Shown piece by piece: positions 11,147 through 21,731 of a stretch of DNA of 64,000 nucleotides (position 1 is the first letter of the stretch; each line of letters starts with the position of its first letter). The DNA is taken from contig MU864001.1 of assembly GCA_033296885.1 (NCBI GenBank), forward strand, positions 1 through 64,000. Reading direction: 5' to 3'. This DNA comes from Triangularia verruculosa. Taxonomy: Eukaryota > Ascomycota > Sordariomycetes > Sordariales > Podosporaceae. The notes beneath the pieces were generated by a model. The model was given only the letters and a program-made list of their open reading frames with translations, was not told the origin of the DNA and searched no databases. The position numbers and the translations under genes were made by a program.

Positions 11147-12884
11147 TGTAACATGCACAGATATCAATCACTTCGGCCGTCCAACACTAATAGCACACAA
11201 TAACGACACGCGACCAATGTCGATATCTCCAACAATCCAACAATCGAAAGACGAGGGAGCGGACACAACAGGCCAGCCGTCGATAAGAATAGAATGGGAT
11301 CAACCCAAGTTGGTGATAAAAACGCTCGTGGAATCGGTCGGTGTTCCTCGGTGGTATGGATGGGATCAGTTGAGGACGACAAGTTCGAGTCGACACAACA
11401 ACAGCCCGCTCTCTTTCTTCGATTACCAATAACACAAGACGAACCGAATGAACCGTGAACGTGTAAAGGACTTGTGGGGGTGCGTATCAACACACAGGGA
11501 CACCGCCGCCAAGGTAAAGAGAAGCGAAAGAAGAGAAGGGAAAGGGTGGTGTGGGTTAAGGAACGTGGGTTGAGGTCCAGACCAGAACAAGAGGAAAGAA
11601 AAAATGGGAAACGAAAGATCAAAACCCACGGGACGGGATCATTTTGCTACTGGGCAAAAAAGAGAGAGAGAAAAGAAGCTTTCCAGGAGTGAGAGAGAAA
11701 TTTGACAGGTGGCATTGAAACTGTTTCGACTTTGGCAAGGGGCCCATTGGAGAGCCAAGCATAGGTGGTCCTTTTTGCTGCTACTGTTCCTGTCTGCGTA
11801 GCATTTGTAGCAAGAAGGAGCAAAGCCTCGATGAACAAGAGGGATAGAAAGTACTAAGAAGACGCCTAAACGCCCCAGCGTCATCACGTCGATCGTGGAC
11901 CTGCAGTGACGGCCAAAGTGGTCTTCGGCAGACGAGTTCTGGACCCCAACCCCATGTCGTTCCCGCAGTTGGGGAACCTTGCGGCTCAAGGTTGACCCCT
12001 GGCGGTCCCCACGCCGTGCGGGGGCGTGAGACTGACCCCCGACGGTTCGTGTCGGAGGCCGGGCCAGATGAAACAGCCCAATGCTTGAGCGGCGCAGGGG
12101 AGCCTGGCTTTTTGCTTGCGCTTCTGCGACATTGCACAAAAGCCAGCGACGGCCCCGCCATCTTAAAAGGGACGAAAAGAAGGATCTGATGAGATTGCTG
12201 ACGACAACGACAACAGCGATAGCATGATGTTGGGCTATACTTGCCTCCGCGGGGGACTACCGTAGCAAACACACCCCTCGCATTTTCGCAGAGCGCGAGG
12301 TAAACGAAACATCATCGAACGATATGAAATCTGTGCTCGGTAGTTGCAAGTCTGGAGTTGAACCTATCGCAAACCATTCAAGTTCTGGGGAAGTGTGATA
12401 TTGGATGAGTGAGCGCCTCATGAGACCCGGCCTGCCCCAGGTTTTGTCAGGGTCGGCGCATCGAGCCGCATCGGACTAGGTGTGGCCTGCGTTACTGCGG
12501 CCAGATAGAAAAGTGATCAAATTCATCGGATTAATGGCCAATGATGAGCATTCGAAGCGTTGGATATGAAAAAGATGTCAAGAAGCTGCATTGTCGATAA
12601 TTGGAGTTCATGAAATCGTTGATCAATCGCAGCGGGCTGCGGAGCTCGTTAGCGCTTCAAGATCGGAAATGCCAAGGTGATTGAACATTGATACGCAAAT
12701 ACCGAATCTCTGTGATTTCCAGTCATATGAATCACACTGCACTCAATCACACTTCCAAGCATAATCAATCAGAGTGACAACCTGGAACTCAGGCTCTATT
12801 CGCAGCCACTACCTATCAGACCTCCCTCAGCAATTCTTCCCTCGCAAAGCTTGATCGAAGAGCATCGCCTACTTCTGACCAGAG
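11147..12884. other. intergenic, promoter side of the secreted-protein gene
   Basis: GA/CT-rich sequence with several short frames on both strands and a GC-rich stretch around 11930-12080, none showing a domain or splice pattern. I see no supported gene. The part nearest 11147 is presumably promoter and leader. Confidence 0.4.
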
Positions 12885-13313
12885 CTATTTACCAGAGCTG
12901 CCAGAGCTACCACCACCAGAGCTGCCAGAACTACCACCACCAGAGCTGCCAGAGGAGTAGCTGTTGCCACTAGGCGAGGTGTAAGTCGAGCCGCCGCTGC
13001 CGTTGTTGTAGTACGTCGAGCCGTTGGGGTTCGAGTAGTAGTACGACCCGTTGCTGTTGGAGGAGTAAGGTCAGTCTCCCGCTATCAGCTCTCCGATTGG
13101 GGCAGTTATACCTATTGGAATAGTGGTACGAGTTGGGGTTGGAGGCGCTGGTACCGTAGTCGCGGGAGCAGTAGTGGTTGCCCTGTTTGTACGAATAAAA
13201 AGTAAGCACGTGAGCCATCATCATCTACCCTTGATCAGCAGGTAGCCGAGACGATATATATGTATCTGGCTGTTGGTGCCGTGACTGTTGTAGGTGTATC
13301 CCATCTCAGACAT
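12885..13313 (-). CDS. small Tyr/Asn/Ser/Gly-rich protein, with non-GT first donor
   Basis: A 95-aa protein is read from three exons, 13313-13266, 13182-13112 and 13053-12885. It begins MSEMGYTYNSHGTNSQ, continues GNHYCSRDYG and SYHYSN, then YYYSNPNGSTYY, and ends in SSGSSGGG repeats. It resembles small conserved fungal proteins of this composition, as far as I recall; the function is unknown. Intron 2 (58 bp) is canonical. Intron 1 must begin directly after the codon for Gln16 to keep phase 0 with GNHYC, but its first bases are ATACAT, not GTACAT. All genuine GT sites nearby are in phase 1 and would break the frame. The gene may therefore be inactivated, or use an unusual AT-AG intron, or start at the internal ATG at 13224. 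Confidence 0.6.
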
Positions 13314-14082
13314 CTTGATGATTGTGCTTCGGTAAAGTGTCTATAAGTGGATAGTCGTTGATGACAAAGTTGTTGACAGAGGCTCTGTTTTTCCTTCGCT
13401 TTTGAGAGGGAAAAAGAAGAGAAGATAGAGAAGAATAGCTCGCAACAAAGAATGACAGCTCATATATATATTTGCACCTGCCGAGACCAACACCACCACA
13501 AATAAAGGAGCTATGGACCTGCCGGCTGATAACCAAGCGGGTCTGTTGATGGAAACTACAGGCCAAGGCTTGAGGTGGCTCGTATCTTGTCGAATGACAA
13601 GTGAGCTTCGTTGACATCAATGAATGTTTGCTCCTCTCATAAGCCAATCCTACCATAACTTGACGCGATGTCTAAATGAGACCAACAAGTTGACGAATTG
13701 ACCAACTGCACCAAATGTGGTGCAGACAACAACCAACGAACCAATCGACTCGACTGTACCGGAATTGGTCTTTATTTGAAGCTGCAGGAGGGGTAAAGGC
13801 AGCTGGCCGAAAGTAGAAGCTAACCTGTATGACATACAACTACTCAGCTACCTATCCTCTTGCCCCTAAAAGCACCCAGACACAATTTGATGTGAGAGAA
13901 AAGAAACACCACTACAACCCATCTTTATCCCGCCAGAAACGCCACCCATATGTTGTTATGTCACCAACCTGTCCCCATTGAACACCAACCACAGTGTCTG
14001 TCTGCATGATATCCTGTCCTTAAAGAGCGTGCCAAGTAAAAGAAAAGAAAAAACACAAACAAACGACTGACTTTGCCTAGTT
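13314..14082. other. intergenic between two minus-strand genes
   Basis: This should contain the promoter of the small protein gene and the 3' UTR of the BRCT gene. Two short minus-strand frames (13306-13656 and 13650-13835) have no support. Nothing else is seen. Confidence 0.45.
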
Positions 14083-17000
14083 TCAACGCCACGATTTAGC
14101 CAACGGGCTTCCAATCTTGGGCGCAAACTGCAGACTCTTCCGGCGAGCAGCCATCAACCGCATCAGCACCCTCTCATCCTTCTCCCTGTTGAGAACACGC
14201 TCCCCAAGCTCGACGAATGCCGTCTTCTTTGGTGGGCATGTACGGGTCAGCATCTCCTGTCTGCGACGCTCTTCATCGTCGTCACCGGCGATGGATGACG
14301 TGTCCGAGCCAGGGCTGATGTTGGCGACATAGCGAGCAATGGCTTCCGGCGCCGGCGTCTTGGGTACAGGGGTCAATACTACACCCCAGGTGTCATCATC
14401 GTCGTCCTTGTGCTCCTTGTCGTCCTCCGAGTCGATGTCATCCACTGAAATGCGTGGTTCTTCAGGGGTCCGGACCCAGAGAGAACTGGCGCGACGGCTG
14501 CTGCTCCGGTTGCTTGCGGGAGTTGTAGGGGCGGTTGGATTGCTGCTACGGGCAGAGGAGGAGTTGGTCGGGGTAGAAGTGCTGGAGGCGTTGCCTTTGA
14601 CGGGCACGGGGATGAGAGTCCCATTCATGTTGGACATGGCGCGCGGTTCCATGCTCTTCCTCCGACGGGCGCCACCACGGGGAACAATCTTGGTGTCGAT
14701 AGCATAAGGGCTTTCATCGAGCCATTGGTTCTCGCGTTCGCAACTATTGAGCTTGGTCAGTCTTGTCTCGGAAGGGAAAGTATGACAGGTCACTACTCAC
14801 TCTAACACCCAGCTGACACCCACACACTGGACTACTCCTTCGCTCTGGCGAACCTTTTCCAGAGTCCGCTTGCCACCGTCCTTGTACACGACATGGGTAA
14901 TTCCAATCTTGGAATCCGCGCTGGAAGGGTTCCACTTCCACTCTTTCAGGCACCGAGCACCCATTTGTGTAAGCAGCTCGACGAAGATGCCACTAGCGTC
15001 GGCACCTTCGGTGGTGTGTACATCAACAAACACAACTGCCCCCCGGAGAAGTGCAGGATTGAGGTCACGTCTTGGGGTGCGGGCAGGTGTCCCCAGCGTG
15101 GACCAAATGTCATTCTTGGCCGGGGTGACGGGCGGGAAAGACTCAGTCTGTTCCTGATCTTGGTCTGCAATCTCCTCGACAGATTCCGTCTTAGTCGGCG
15201 TGTACGAGATGACCGTCGCACTCCTGGTCACACGATCTGTCGGCCTTGAAACTGGCAGGCGTGAAGCACTGTTGCAACGCTGCTGCGGCTTTGGGCGAGG
15301 AGTAGACTCGTCTGCTGGCTTGAGAGGCACCTTGGCAACAGTATGGACTTCTCTTGGGCGCAAAGTGCGAGCAGGAGTGACCGGGGGAACGGGAGGGACC
15401 TCGGTGTTGGGTCTCGAGATGAGAGCCGGGTCCACCGGCAATTCATTTTCATCTCCATATTCCTGGCTTGCCTCGGAAATCGTGTCATCGTGACTGGAAT
15501 GGCTTGTGTTGGCCTCAAGTTTCTCCGGCTCCATCAGAGACATCTCATTTGCTTCGGCGGCCAGCGCGGCATCCTCCTCTGTGGGGGTGATGTCTTCGAG
15601 GATCGGGGTCTCAATTTCAGCGCTGGAATCAGCTGCCTCCTCATCCACATCCATGGCTTCGGACCGATCGAGCATCTCGTTCTCGAAGAAGACGTTCTCT
15701 GGCTCCAGACTAGGGGTCTCAGGGTCTTCGGCGGAAACTGCATTGTCCTCCTCCTCGTCAGTGCCATCAGGTGACTCGGCTCTGCTATCTTTCTTGAGGG
15801 GACTGGGACCTGCTGCCCAGCCATTTAGCTGCGATGCCAGAGGAGTAAATCCGACGCTGTCATCGATGCGAACCCTCTTGGCGGTGCTCCTACCCGACGA
15901 CGTTCTAGGCTGGCCGGATTGAGCACGAGGGGTCCTCAATGAGGAACGACGGCAGGGAGTGTTCGGCAGCGCAGTGAAGGCGGACGAAAATGGATTTTGT
16001 CTGATCGGCGCTTCGTCCTCAGACTCGGTGTCTTCACTCTGGTATGGGTCGAGATCCTTCTCACGAAGGCCGAACTGAAACAGAGCAGGTGTAACCTTGG
16101 GGTTGGTGGTGGCATTTTCCTCAGACTCCTCAGCATCCGCACTGTCAACTGCCATGGACTCAGATTCTTCCTCGGCTCCCCCAGTTTCATCCCCAATAGT
16201 TTCAGCTGAGCCATCTTCTGCCTGTGCTTCATCCGCCTCCTGCTCGATAGATTCAATTTCTTGCTCCTCCGCCTCGTCGTCGACGTCATCCTCACTGCTT
16301 TCCGCAGCTTCGTCTGCCTGCGCTTCCCCATCCTCCTGTCTATCTTCCTCCTCTTCCTCGGACAACGCCGTGTCAAGCGCCAGAACTGGGTCCGCATGTC
16401 GGGGCATGATGGTCGAGAGGCGCCCGGAAAACTCGGGGACTTCGGGCGACACCACTACTACATCGTCTTCATCCTCCTCATCAGTGTTGCCCATAATCAT
16501 ATCACCATCTTCATCAGAGAGCACTTTTGCCTCTGGTTCAGCTGGCACGGGCACAGCTGGCATGGGGCTGGCAAGCAGCGTAGGCTTTGGGGCTGGGCTC
16601 TTGTATTCCTCCTCTTCCTCTTCGATCCTGGGCGGAAAACTTTTGATTGGTGAGACAACCGAGCGCTTAGCTGGGGACGAGAGTAGAGAAAATTTGAAGG
16701 GAGATGGGTTTGGCTGGCTGCCACCGACACTGCCCAGGGCAATGGGAATGGCGAGGGGGTGTCGCTTGGCGGGGGTCTGTAGCAGACCACACTTGATGGG
16801 GGACACTTGAGCTTCAGGCTGGCTTTGAGAGGCAGATACTGATAAGAGCCCATCAACACGCCGTGGGGGGGATTTGATACTTCCTTTCCATGGTGATGGC
16901 GGGAGCCGTTTTGCGGGGGTTCCGAGCATGAGGGTAAGTGTCGAATCCGAGGTAGGCATAATCGGCACGTTCTCGTCGTTCTCCATGGGGGTTTTCCGGT

Positions 17001-17907
17001 CTAGGGTTGATGCGAGTGCCTTGGTGGCGCCCATCGCAGGCTTGACAGGAGCCTTCTTAAATCGTCGAACCGGGGCTTTCTCGTCCATGCCGAGTTCGTC
17101 ATCGGATTCCGCGGCCCGGCTCACGGCGAGCTGGTTGATCTTCTTAGGACTCAATGGAAGTGGCTTATCCTTCGTGGCACTCACTGTATTGGAAACGGCA
17201 TTTGTCGCTCCTTTGGTAGTACGGGCAGTCCGGCCAGTGGCTGTAGCTGCTTTCCGAACAGGCTTCTTGTGTAGGGCTCCAGCGGTGGAGGGGGCTGACG
17301 TCGAACTCTTGGAGGCGGTCGGGGCTGGTGCAAGGTTCTCCTTCTCAGGTTCTTCGAACTTGACGCTCTTCTTCACTGCCGGTTTGGCCAGAGACTTGGC
17401 AGCCGTGCTCGCGGTAGCAGCTGTGGCAGGGCGGCGCGTCGTCGACTTCTTTGCTGGTTCGGTAGCGGGTTCGGGCTCGGCGGTGCTCTTTTTTGTCCGG
17501 ATAGTCCTGGCGGCGGTCTCGGTAGTGGCGGTCTCGGTAGTCTTTTTTGGTCTTCCTCTGGTCCGTGTCGATGTCGATAGCACAGGTGGTGCTGGTGCAG
17601 CAACTGCTGTCTTCTTTGGTCTGCCCCGTCCTCGGGTAGGCTTCACTGCAAGGCTCGAGGACGGCTTGGCCGCCTCCTGCTCTTCATGATCTGACTCCTC
17701 CTCGTCATCAAAGGGGCTCTTCCGCTTGAGAGAAGCTCGTGACGTGGTGGTGTTGAGTGTTGATGCTGATGACGCCGTCAATGTGCCACGTGCGGTCTTT
17801 GCCCGGGCCGCAGCTGTCATGATCTTTGTCGTCTTCGAAGATGGCTCAGCAGCCTTGGCTGCGGCACGCGCCCGTGTCACACGTTTTGGTGGTGATTGGG
17901 GGCTCAT
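14083..17907 (-). CDS. AT-hook and BRCT domain chromatin protein
   Basis: Two exons, 17907-14801 and 14743-14083, with one 57-bp intron, encode 1255 aa. Residues 92-99 and 115-122 are two AT-hook cores (RGRPKK) in a long Lys/Ala/Ser/Thr-rich region. Repeated S/T-P sites follow (for example TPAKR three times), which look like cyclin-dependent kinase targets. The middle is strongly acidic. A single BRCT domain spans about residues 935-1055, starting at LLRGAVVFVDV and ending in the diagnostic SWVLDCERENQWLDESPY, which is split by the intron. The C-terminal 200 residues are Ser/Thr-rich and end KIGSPLAKSWR. BRCT plus AT-hooks points to DNA-damage or mitotic chromosome function; I cannot name the orthologue. 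Long frames on the opposite strand are composition shadows. Confidence 0.85.
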
Positions 17908-18838
17908 GTTTCGTTGGTTTTTTTTGGTCGTGTTTTGTTTTTTAGGGGTAGAGGAAAAACAAGCGACAAGATGAAAGGGCAGCGCGGAAAGGCAAGAACT
18001 AACAGCGATTCCTCATAATAAAGTTGACTTACTGTGGTTGGCGATTGGCGTGCTGGCGAAGACGGTGCTGTTTACGGTGCAACAGCGATGATGGCCAGTG
18101 ACCGCTCATTCTTGACGAAAGACTTGATTGTGGGACGCTGGTGCCGCTTGTTGATTTGCGCGATTGCTGTTGCCTGGGAGACGGTGGAGCTCCTTGGCGG
18201 TGGATCCCCTTGGCGGTGGATCCTCCAGAGCGGCAGTTTTGGCTGAAAGTGGAGAAGGGTTAGGGTTGCACTCATTTCCCCAATGTTCAGGCACAAGGAC
18301 ATTACCTGCTTTCTTTGCGCCGTTGCATAATTATTGCAAGGTCATCCATTGATGAATTTGATACGAGCTTCAAACTCGGAATCAGTCCCTCCATGGTGAG
18401 TTTGTGGAGAAACTGAGTTTATGGTGCGTAGGTCTTATCTGTTGTTTTAAGTCATGATTTACCTAATGTCACTCACACAGCAGCGACAGAGCAACCATTG
18501 AATTAGTAGACTGTCTCCCTCAAACAAATGATCTCTTCAATGACTTGGTTCCATAGTGAAAAGATTCGAGTATATCATCAGAGTCCTCGCTAGTGGCGGT
18601 CTTCATTTATCCCCCAATGCAGTCAAAATGTAGTGAGAATCCACGGAGACCCTGAGCTCCGAGCCCCACCACCGCCAACGTCAAACCTCAACTTTCAGCC
18701 TTTTTGTGACATTGAAGTGCACTTGAACCTCAACCTTCACAAATAGTATTTCAGCCTCCCATCGGATCTTCCGGCGGTTTAAATTCTTTCCAGCTCTTCG
18801 GTCAAGCTGACCTCGTTACCTCACCAAAAAAACATTCA
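17908..18838. promoter_or_regulatory. shared divergent intergenic region (BRCT gene and MDM12)
   Basis: This 931-bp space separates two divergent starts and must contain both promoters. It carries a perfect 16-bp tandem duplication at 18192-18223 and CT-rich tracts. No gene is seen. Confidence 0.5.
18192..18223. repeat. 16-bp perfect tandem duplication
   Basis: The unit CCTTGGCGGTGGATCC occurs twice back to back (18192-18207 and 18208-18223) in the divergent promoter region. It could be replication slippage or a doubled regulatory site. Confidence 0.85.
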
Positions 18839-20461
18839 ATGTCGATTGATCTCAACTGGGAAACTGTCACAGGCGGCCCTGATGGCCAAGAGCTCGCCGA
18901 CAGTATCCGTGACTTCATCCACACCAAATTCCAGTCTGTACCATTACCGCGTTTCATCAAATCAGTAACTGTACACGATTTCCAGTTTGGGACAATACCG
19001 CCAGAAATTGAGCTGAAGGATATCACCGATCCATTACCAGACTTTTATGAGGAAAATCTGGATTCAGACTTGGCGTCAGAATCTGGAAGTGATGAAGATG
19101 AGGAGGAGATTGCAGACGATCGGAAGCGGCGACAAACTGAAGATCCCATAACAGGAGGTGCTGGAACTCGAAATCCGTCAGCTCTCCCACCACATCTCAG
19201 TCTCGGTGGCCTTGGAGGTTTGGGTGGTCTCGGTGCAGGTGGCTCACGCAATGGGGGAGACATAGGAAGCCCCTTTTTACGAGTCAACACTCCCGGTATA
19301 CCAGGAGGCACCTCAAATTTGCATTATTTTCACTCTCAGTTTGCCACGGGGTTATCGGGGACCCAAACACCACTCGCTGCTGTAGCTGGAGCACATCGAG
19401 GCGGTGCTTCCTGGCTAGAGGGTCACGGCCACAGCTCCTCAGCGCCAAATCTACATCAATACGGAGCCCCGGATTTTGGCGGCGTTGATGGTCAAGCAAG
19501 CAACGGACCAGCAAACAACCAAGGCTTCCGTCGTCCACTTCAACAACAGCAACAACCCTCCAGCCACCGCCGCAATCCATCTCAGAGCTCCATTTCCGTA
19601 GCCGACGCCAGTCCCTCCCTCGGCCTCACCCCTCCATCACCCACCACACTGTTAGTACCGCCCTTCCGCTCGCCTTCCTCAGCAGGCGGCCCCTCCCCTC
19701 CCCCAGGGCTAGCCCACCAACCCCATCCCCATCACCACCATGCCCACCACCAACATCCCCTCCTCCGAGAAAAGCACTCCGTCTCCACCCTCGCCGCCTC
19801 CGCCGGGCCCCCTTCCCGCCCCCCAACACGCGACAAAACGACGGCGAACCCGGATCCGGAAGACGTCCATGCTTCCTCCACCAAGCAGCGCAGCACCAGC
19901 CCGGCAACCTCTTCTCCCCTGGCAACGTCAGCCCAGGAACAAGCCCAAGAGGAGGAGGAGGAGGAGGAAAAGCGGAAGCTGAGAGAGAAAAAGGTGGACG
20001 ACATGCAGGCCGTCTTCCGCATTCGGTACGCAGGCGACATCAAGCTCTTGCTCACGGCAGACATCCTTCTCGACTACCCCATGCCAAGCTTCGTGGGGAT
20101 TCCGGTCAGACTGAGTATCACCGGACTCACCTTTGATGGCGTGGGTGTTTTGGCGAAGATTCGTAAAAGGGTTCACTTTTGCTTTTTGAGTCCGGAGGAT
20201 GCGGTAGCGGCGGTCGGGCAGGGCGAGAATGAGGTTGATGGGGACAAGCAGACACCCATGCCAAGTGCAAACGGGCTTGGAGCGACGAAGCTGGGAGGGC
20301 TGCTTCAGGAGATAAGGGTGGAAAGTGAGATTGGCCAGAGAGAGAGCGGGAAGCAGAGCTTGAAGAATGTAGGAAAGGTGGAAAGGTTCGTGCTGGAACA
20401 GGTGAGGAGGATATTTGAGGAGGAGTTTGTGTATCCTAGTTACTGGACCTTTTTGGTGTGA
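18839..20461 (+). CDS. MDM12: Mdm12, ERMES complex subunit
   Basis: A single exon encodes 540 aa. The start MSIDLNWETV and the following blocks FIHTKFQSVPLPRFIKSVTV, FGTIPPEIELKDITDPLPDFY, and late MQAVFRIRYAGDIKLLLTADILLDYP with EEFVYPSYWTFLV at the end are the two halves of the SMP lipid-transfer domain of Mdm12. Mdm12 bridges Mmm1 in the ER with Mdm10/Mdm34 in the mitochondrial outer membrane and moves phospholipids between them. Residues 90-385 are an inserted low-complexity region: Gly/Leu-rich, then Gln-rich, a His-rich stretch near 293-308, and a Glu run near 371. Long insertions here are usual in filamentous ascomycetes. It is tail-to-tail with VPS28 with 67 bp between stops. Confidence 0.95.
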   Translation: MSIDLNWETVTGGPDGQELADSIRDFIHTKFQSVPLPRFIKSVTVHDFQFGTIPPEIELKDITDPLPDFYEENLDSDLASESGSDEDEEEIADDRKRRQTEDPITGGAGTRNPSALPPHLSLGGLGGLGGLGAGGSRNGGDIGSPFLRVNTPGIPGGTSNLHYFHSQFATGLSGTQTPLAAVAGAHRGGASWLEGHGHSSSAPNLHQYGAPDFGGVDGQASNGPANNQGFRRPLQQQQQPSSHRRNPSQSSISVADASPSLGLTPPSPTTLLVPPFRSPSSAGGPSPPPGLAHQPHPHHHHAHHQHPLLREKHSVSTLAASAGPPSRPPTRDKTTANPDPEDVHASSTKQRSTSPATSSPLATSAQEQAQEEEEEEEKRKLREKKVDDMQAVFRIRYAGDIKLLLTADILLDYPMPSFVGIPVRLSITGLTFDGVGVLAKIRKRVHFCFLSPEDAVAAVGQGENEVDGDKQTPMPSANGLGATKLGGLLQEIRVESEIGQRESGKQSLKNVGKVERFVLEQVRRIFEEEFVYPSYWTFLV

Positions 20462-20528
20462 GCAAGCAGTCGGTCATGAGAGTGGTCAGGAGTCAGCAAG
20501 GTGAGAGCTGATTAGAACGAGTTTCCAT

Positions 20529-21387
20529 TCATGAAAGGGTGCTCTTGAAACCCTGATAGGCCGAGTTGATATCCAACTCCAACTCCCTTGCTTGGTCTTC
20601 GCTCAGCTCCTCCGTGGCCTTCATCTGGTTGAGTGTGATTAACCACTGTATGATCTTGCCCCTGTTCTCAAAATCCCTATCCGTCACTTTATTCACTGAT
20701 TGAATAACATCTGTGAGAATCGGATGTAACTGATCCTTTGCCAGCAATCCCAGCTTCAGAGCATCCAAAAACGTAATGAAGTCTTGGGTTGCCTCGAGAA
20801 TAAGCTGACCACTGGGGTTTTTGCCCCCCGAGTTTTCTGACTTGGACCCATTGCCTCCACCGCCGCTACCTCCTCCAAGGTGCCCAGCAGAGGCGTCCAC
20901 TGCGGTGGAAGGCATTCCCACCCGTATGCGCTCTGTTGCGCGGGGTACTTCGAGGTCCCATTCTGCCTTGAATTCCTCTAACCCAACAAAGGCGCGGGCG
21001 ACTGCTTCATCGGCAACAAGAGACTTGTATTGCTTGAGGGCGCGCTCGCAGATCTCGGTGTAGTCTGCTTCGGGAATGGCGTCCTTGAGGAAGGCCTTTT
21101 CGAGCTCGTCGAGGGTGACAATGATACTGAAGATTTCGGCTAGGGAGTCTTGAAGGTCGCGCTCGGCGCGGGTTTCTGCTAGTTTCACTTCCTGGCAGTC
21201 AAGGAAAAGGTTAGCAGCTGGTATGCTGATGGTGGTTGTAAAAGACATGCTGGCTCAGGTGCGGGGCGCATGGACATCAAGGTGGTTGGAAGAAATGACG
21301 AACCTCGTCGAGATTAATAGTTGCCGACAGCGTTGAATTAGGCACATAGCTGTGCGGTGTGGGCGCATATGGTTGCCTGTTCATCAT
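20529..21387 (-). CDS. VPS28: Vps28, ESCRT-I subunit
   Basis: Two exons, 21387-21304 and 21191-20529, with a 112-bp intron (donor GTTCGT), encode 248 aa. Exon 1 gives MMNRQPYAPTPHSYVPN...INLDE and joins to EVKLAETRAERD. Without it the exon-2 frame would begin with intron-derived residues, so I prefer the spliced start. The N-terminal core (DSLAEIFSIIVTLDELEKAFLKDAI) binds Vps23. The C-terminal four-helix part (ILEATQDFITFLDALKLGLLAKDQLHPILTDVIQSVNK) contacts ESCRT-II. Between them is a Gly/Ser-rich linker. The role is sorting of ubiquitinated cargo into multivesicular bodies. Confidence 0.93.
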
Positions 21388-21731
21388 GGTGAAGGCCTCG
21401 CACTGCAATTGCGCAGGCGCATCGTGGCAGGCAAGCTGGACGAGGGATGATGCAACAGGTGACGAACGCTGGCGGAGCTGTTATCGTCCGATAAGCGGCC
21501 ACGAGCTGACAAAATCCCAGTCACCGCTCAGACGCTAGTCGCTATAAAGCTTAGCGCCCCGCCTGATAAGACATCTGATAAGGACCCCGGACAGGAACAT
21601 CAAAAAAAGTTTGGAGAGATGCGGGCTGCTAGGTGCAGGCCAGCAAAAACTGGGCAATTGACTGAAATTGTTCGGCGAACCACACCAATTGCGGACTCTT
21701 TCCACCAAACAACCCGCCACAACCCGCAACA
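21388..21731. promoter_or_regulatory. divergent promoter of VPS28 and NOC2
   Basis: 344 bp separate the two start codons, so both promoters must lie here. I see no distinctive element. Confidence 0.5.

Noticed and set aside
16097..17689. Plus-strand frames of 237 and 271 codons
   Set aside because: Antisense shadows of the acidic and Lys/Ala-rich BRCT protein, consisting of Ser/Val/Gly-rich low complexity.
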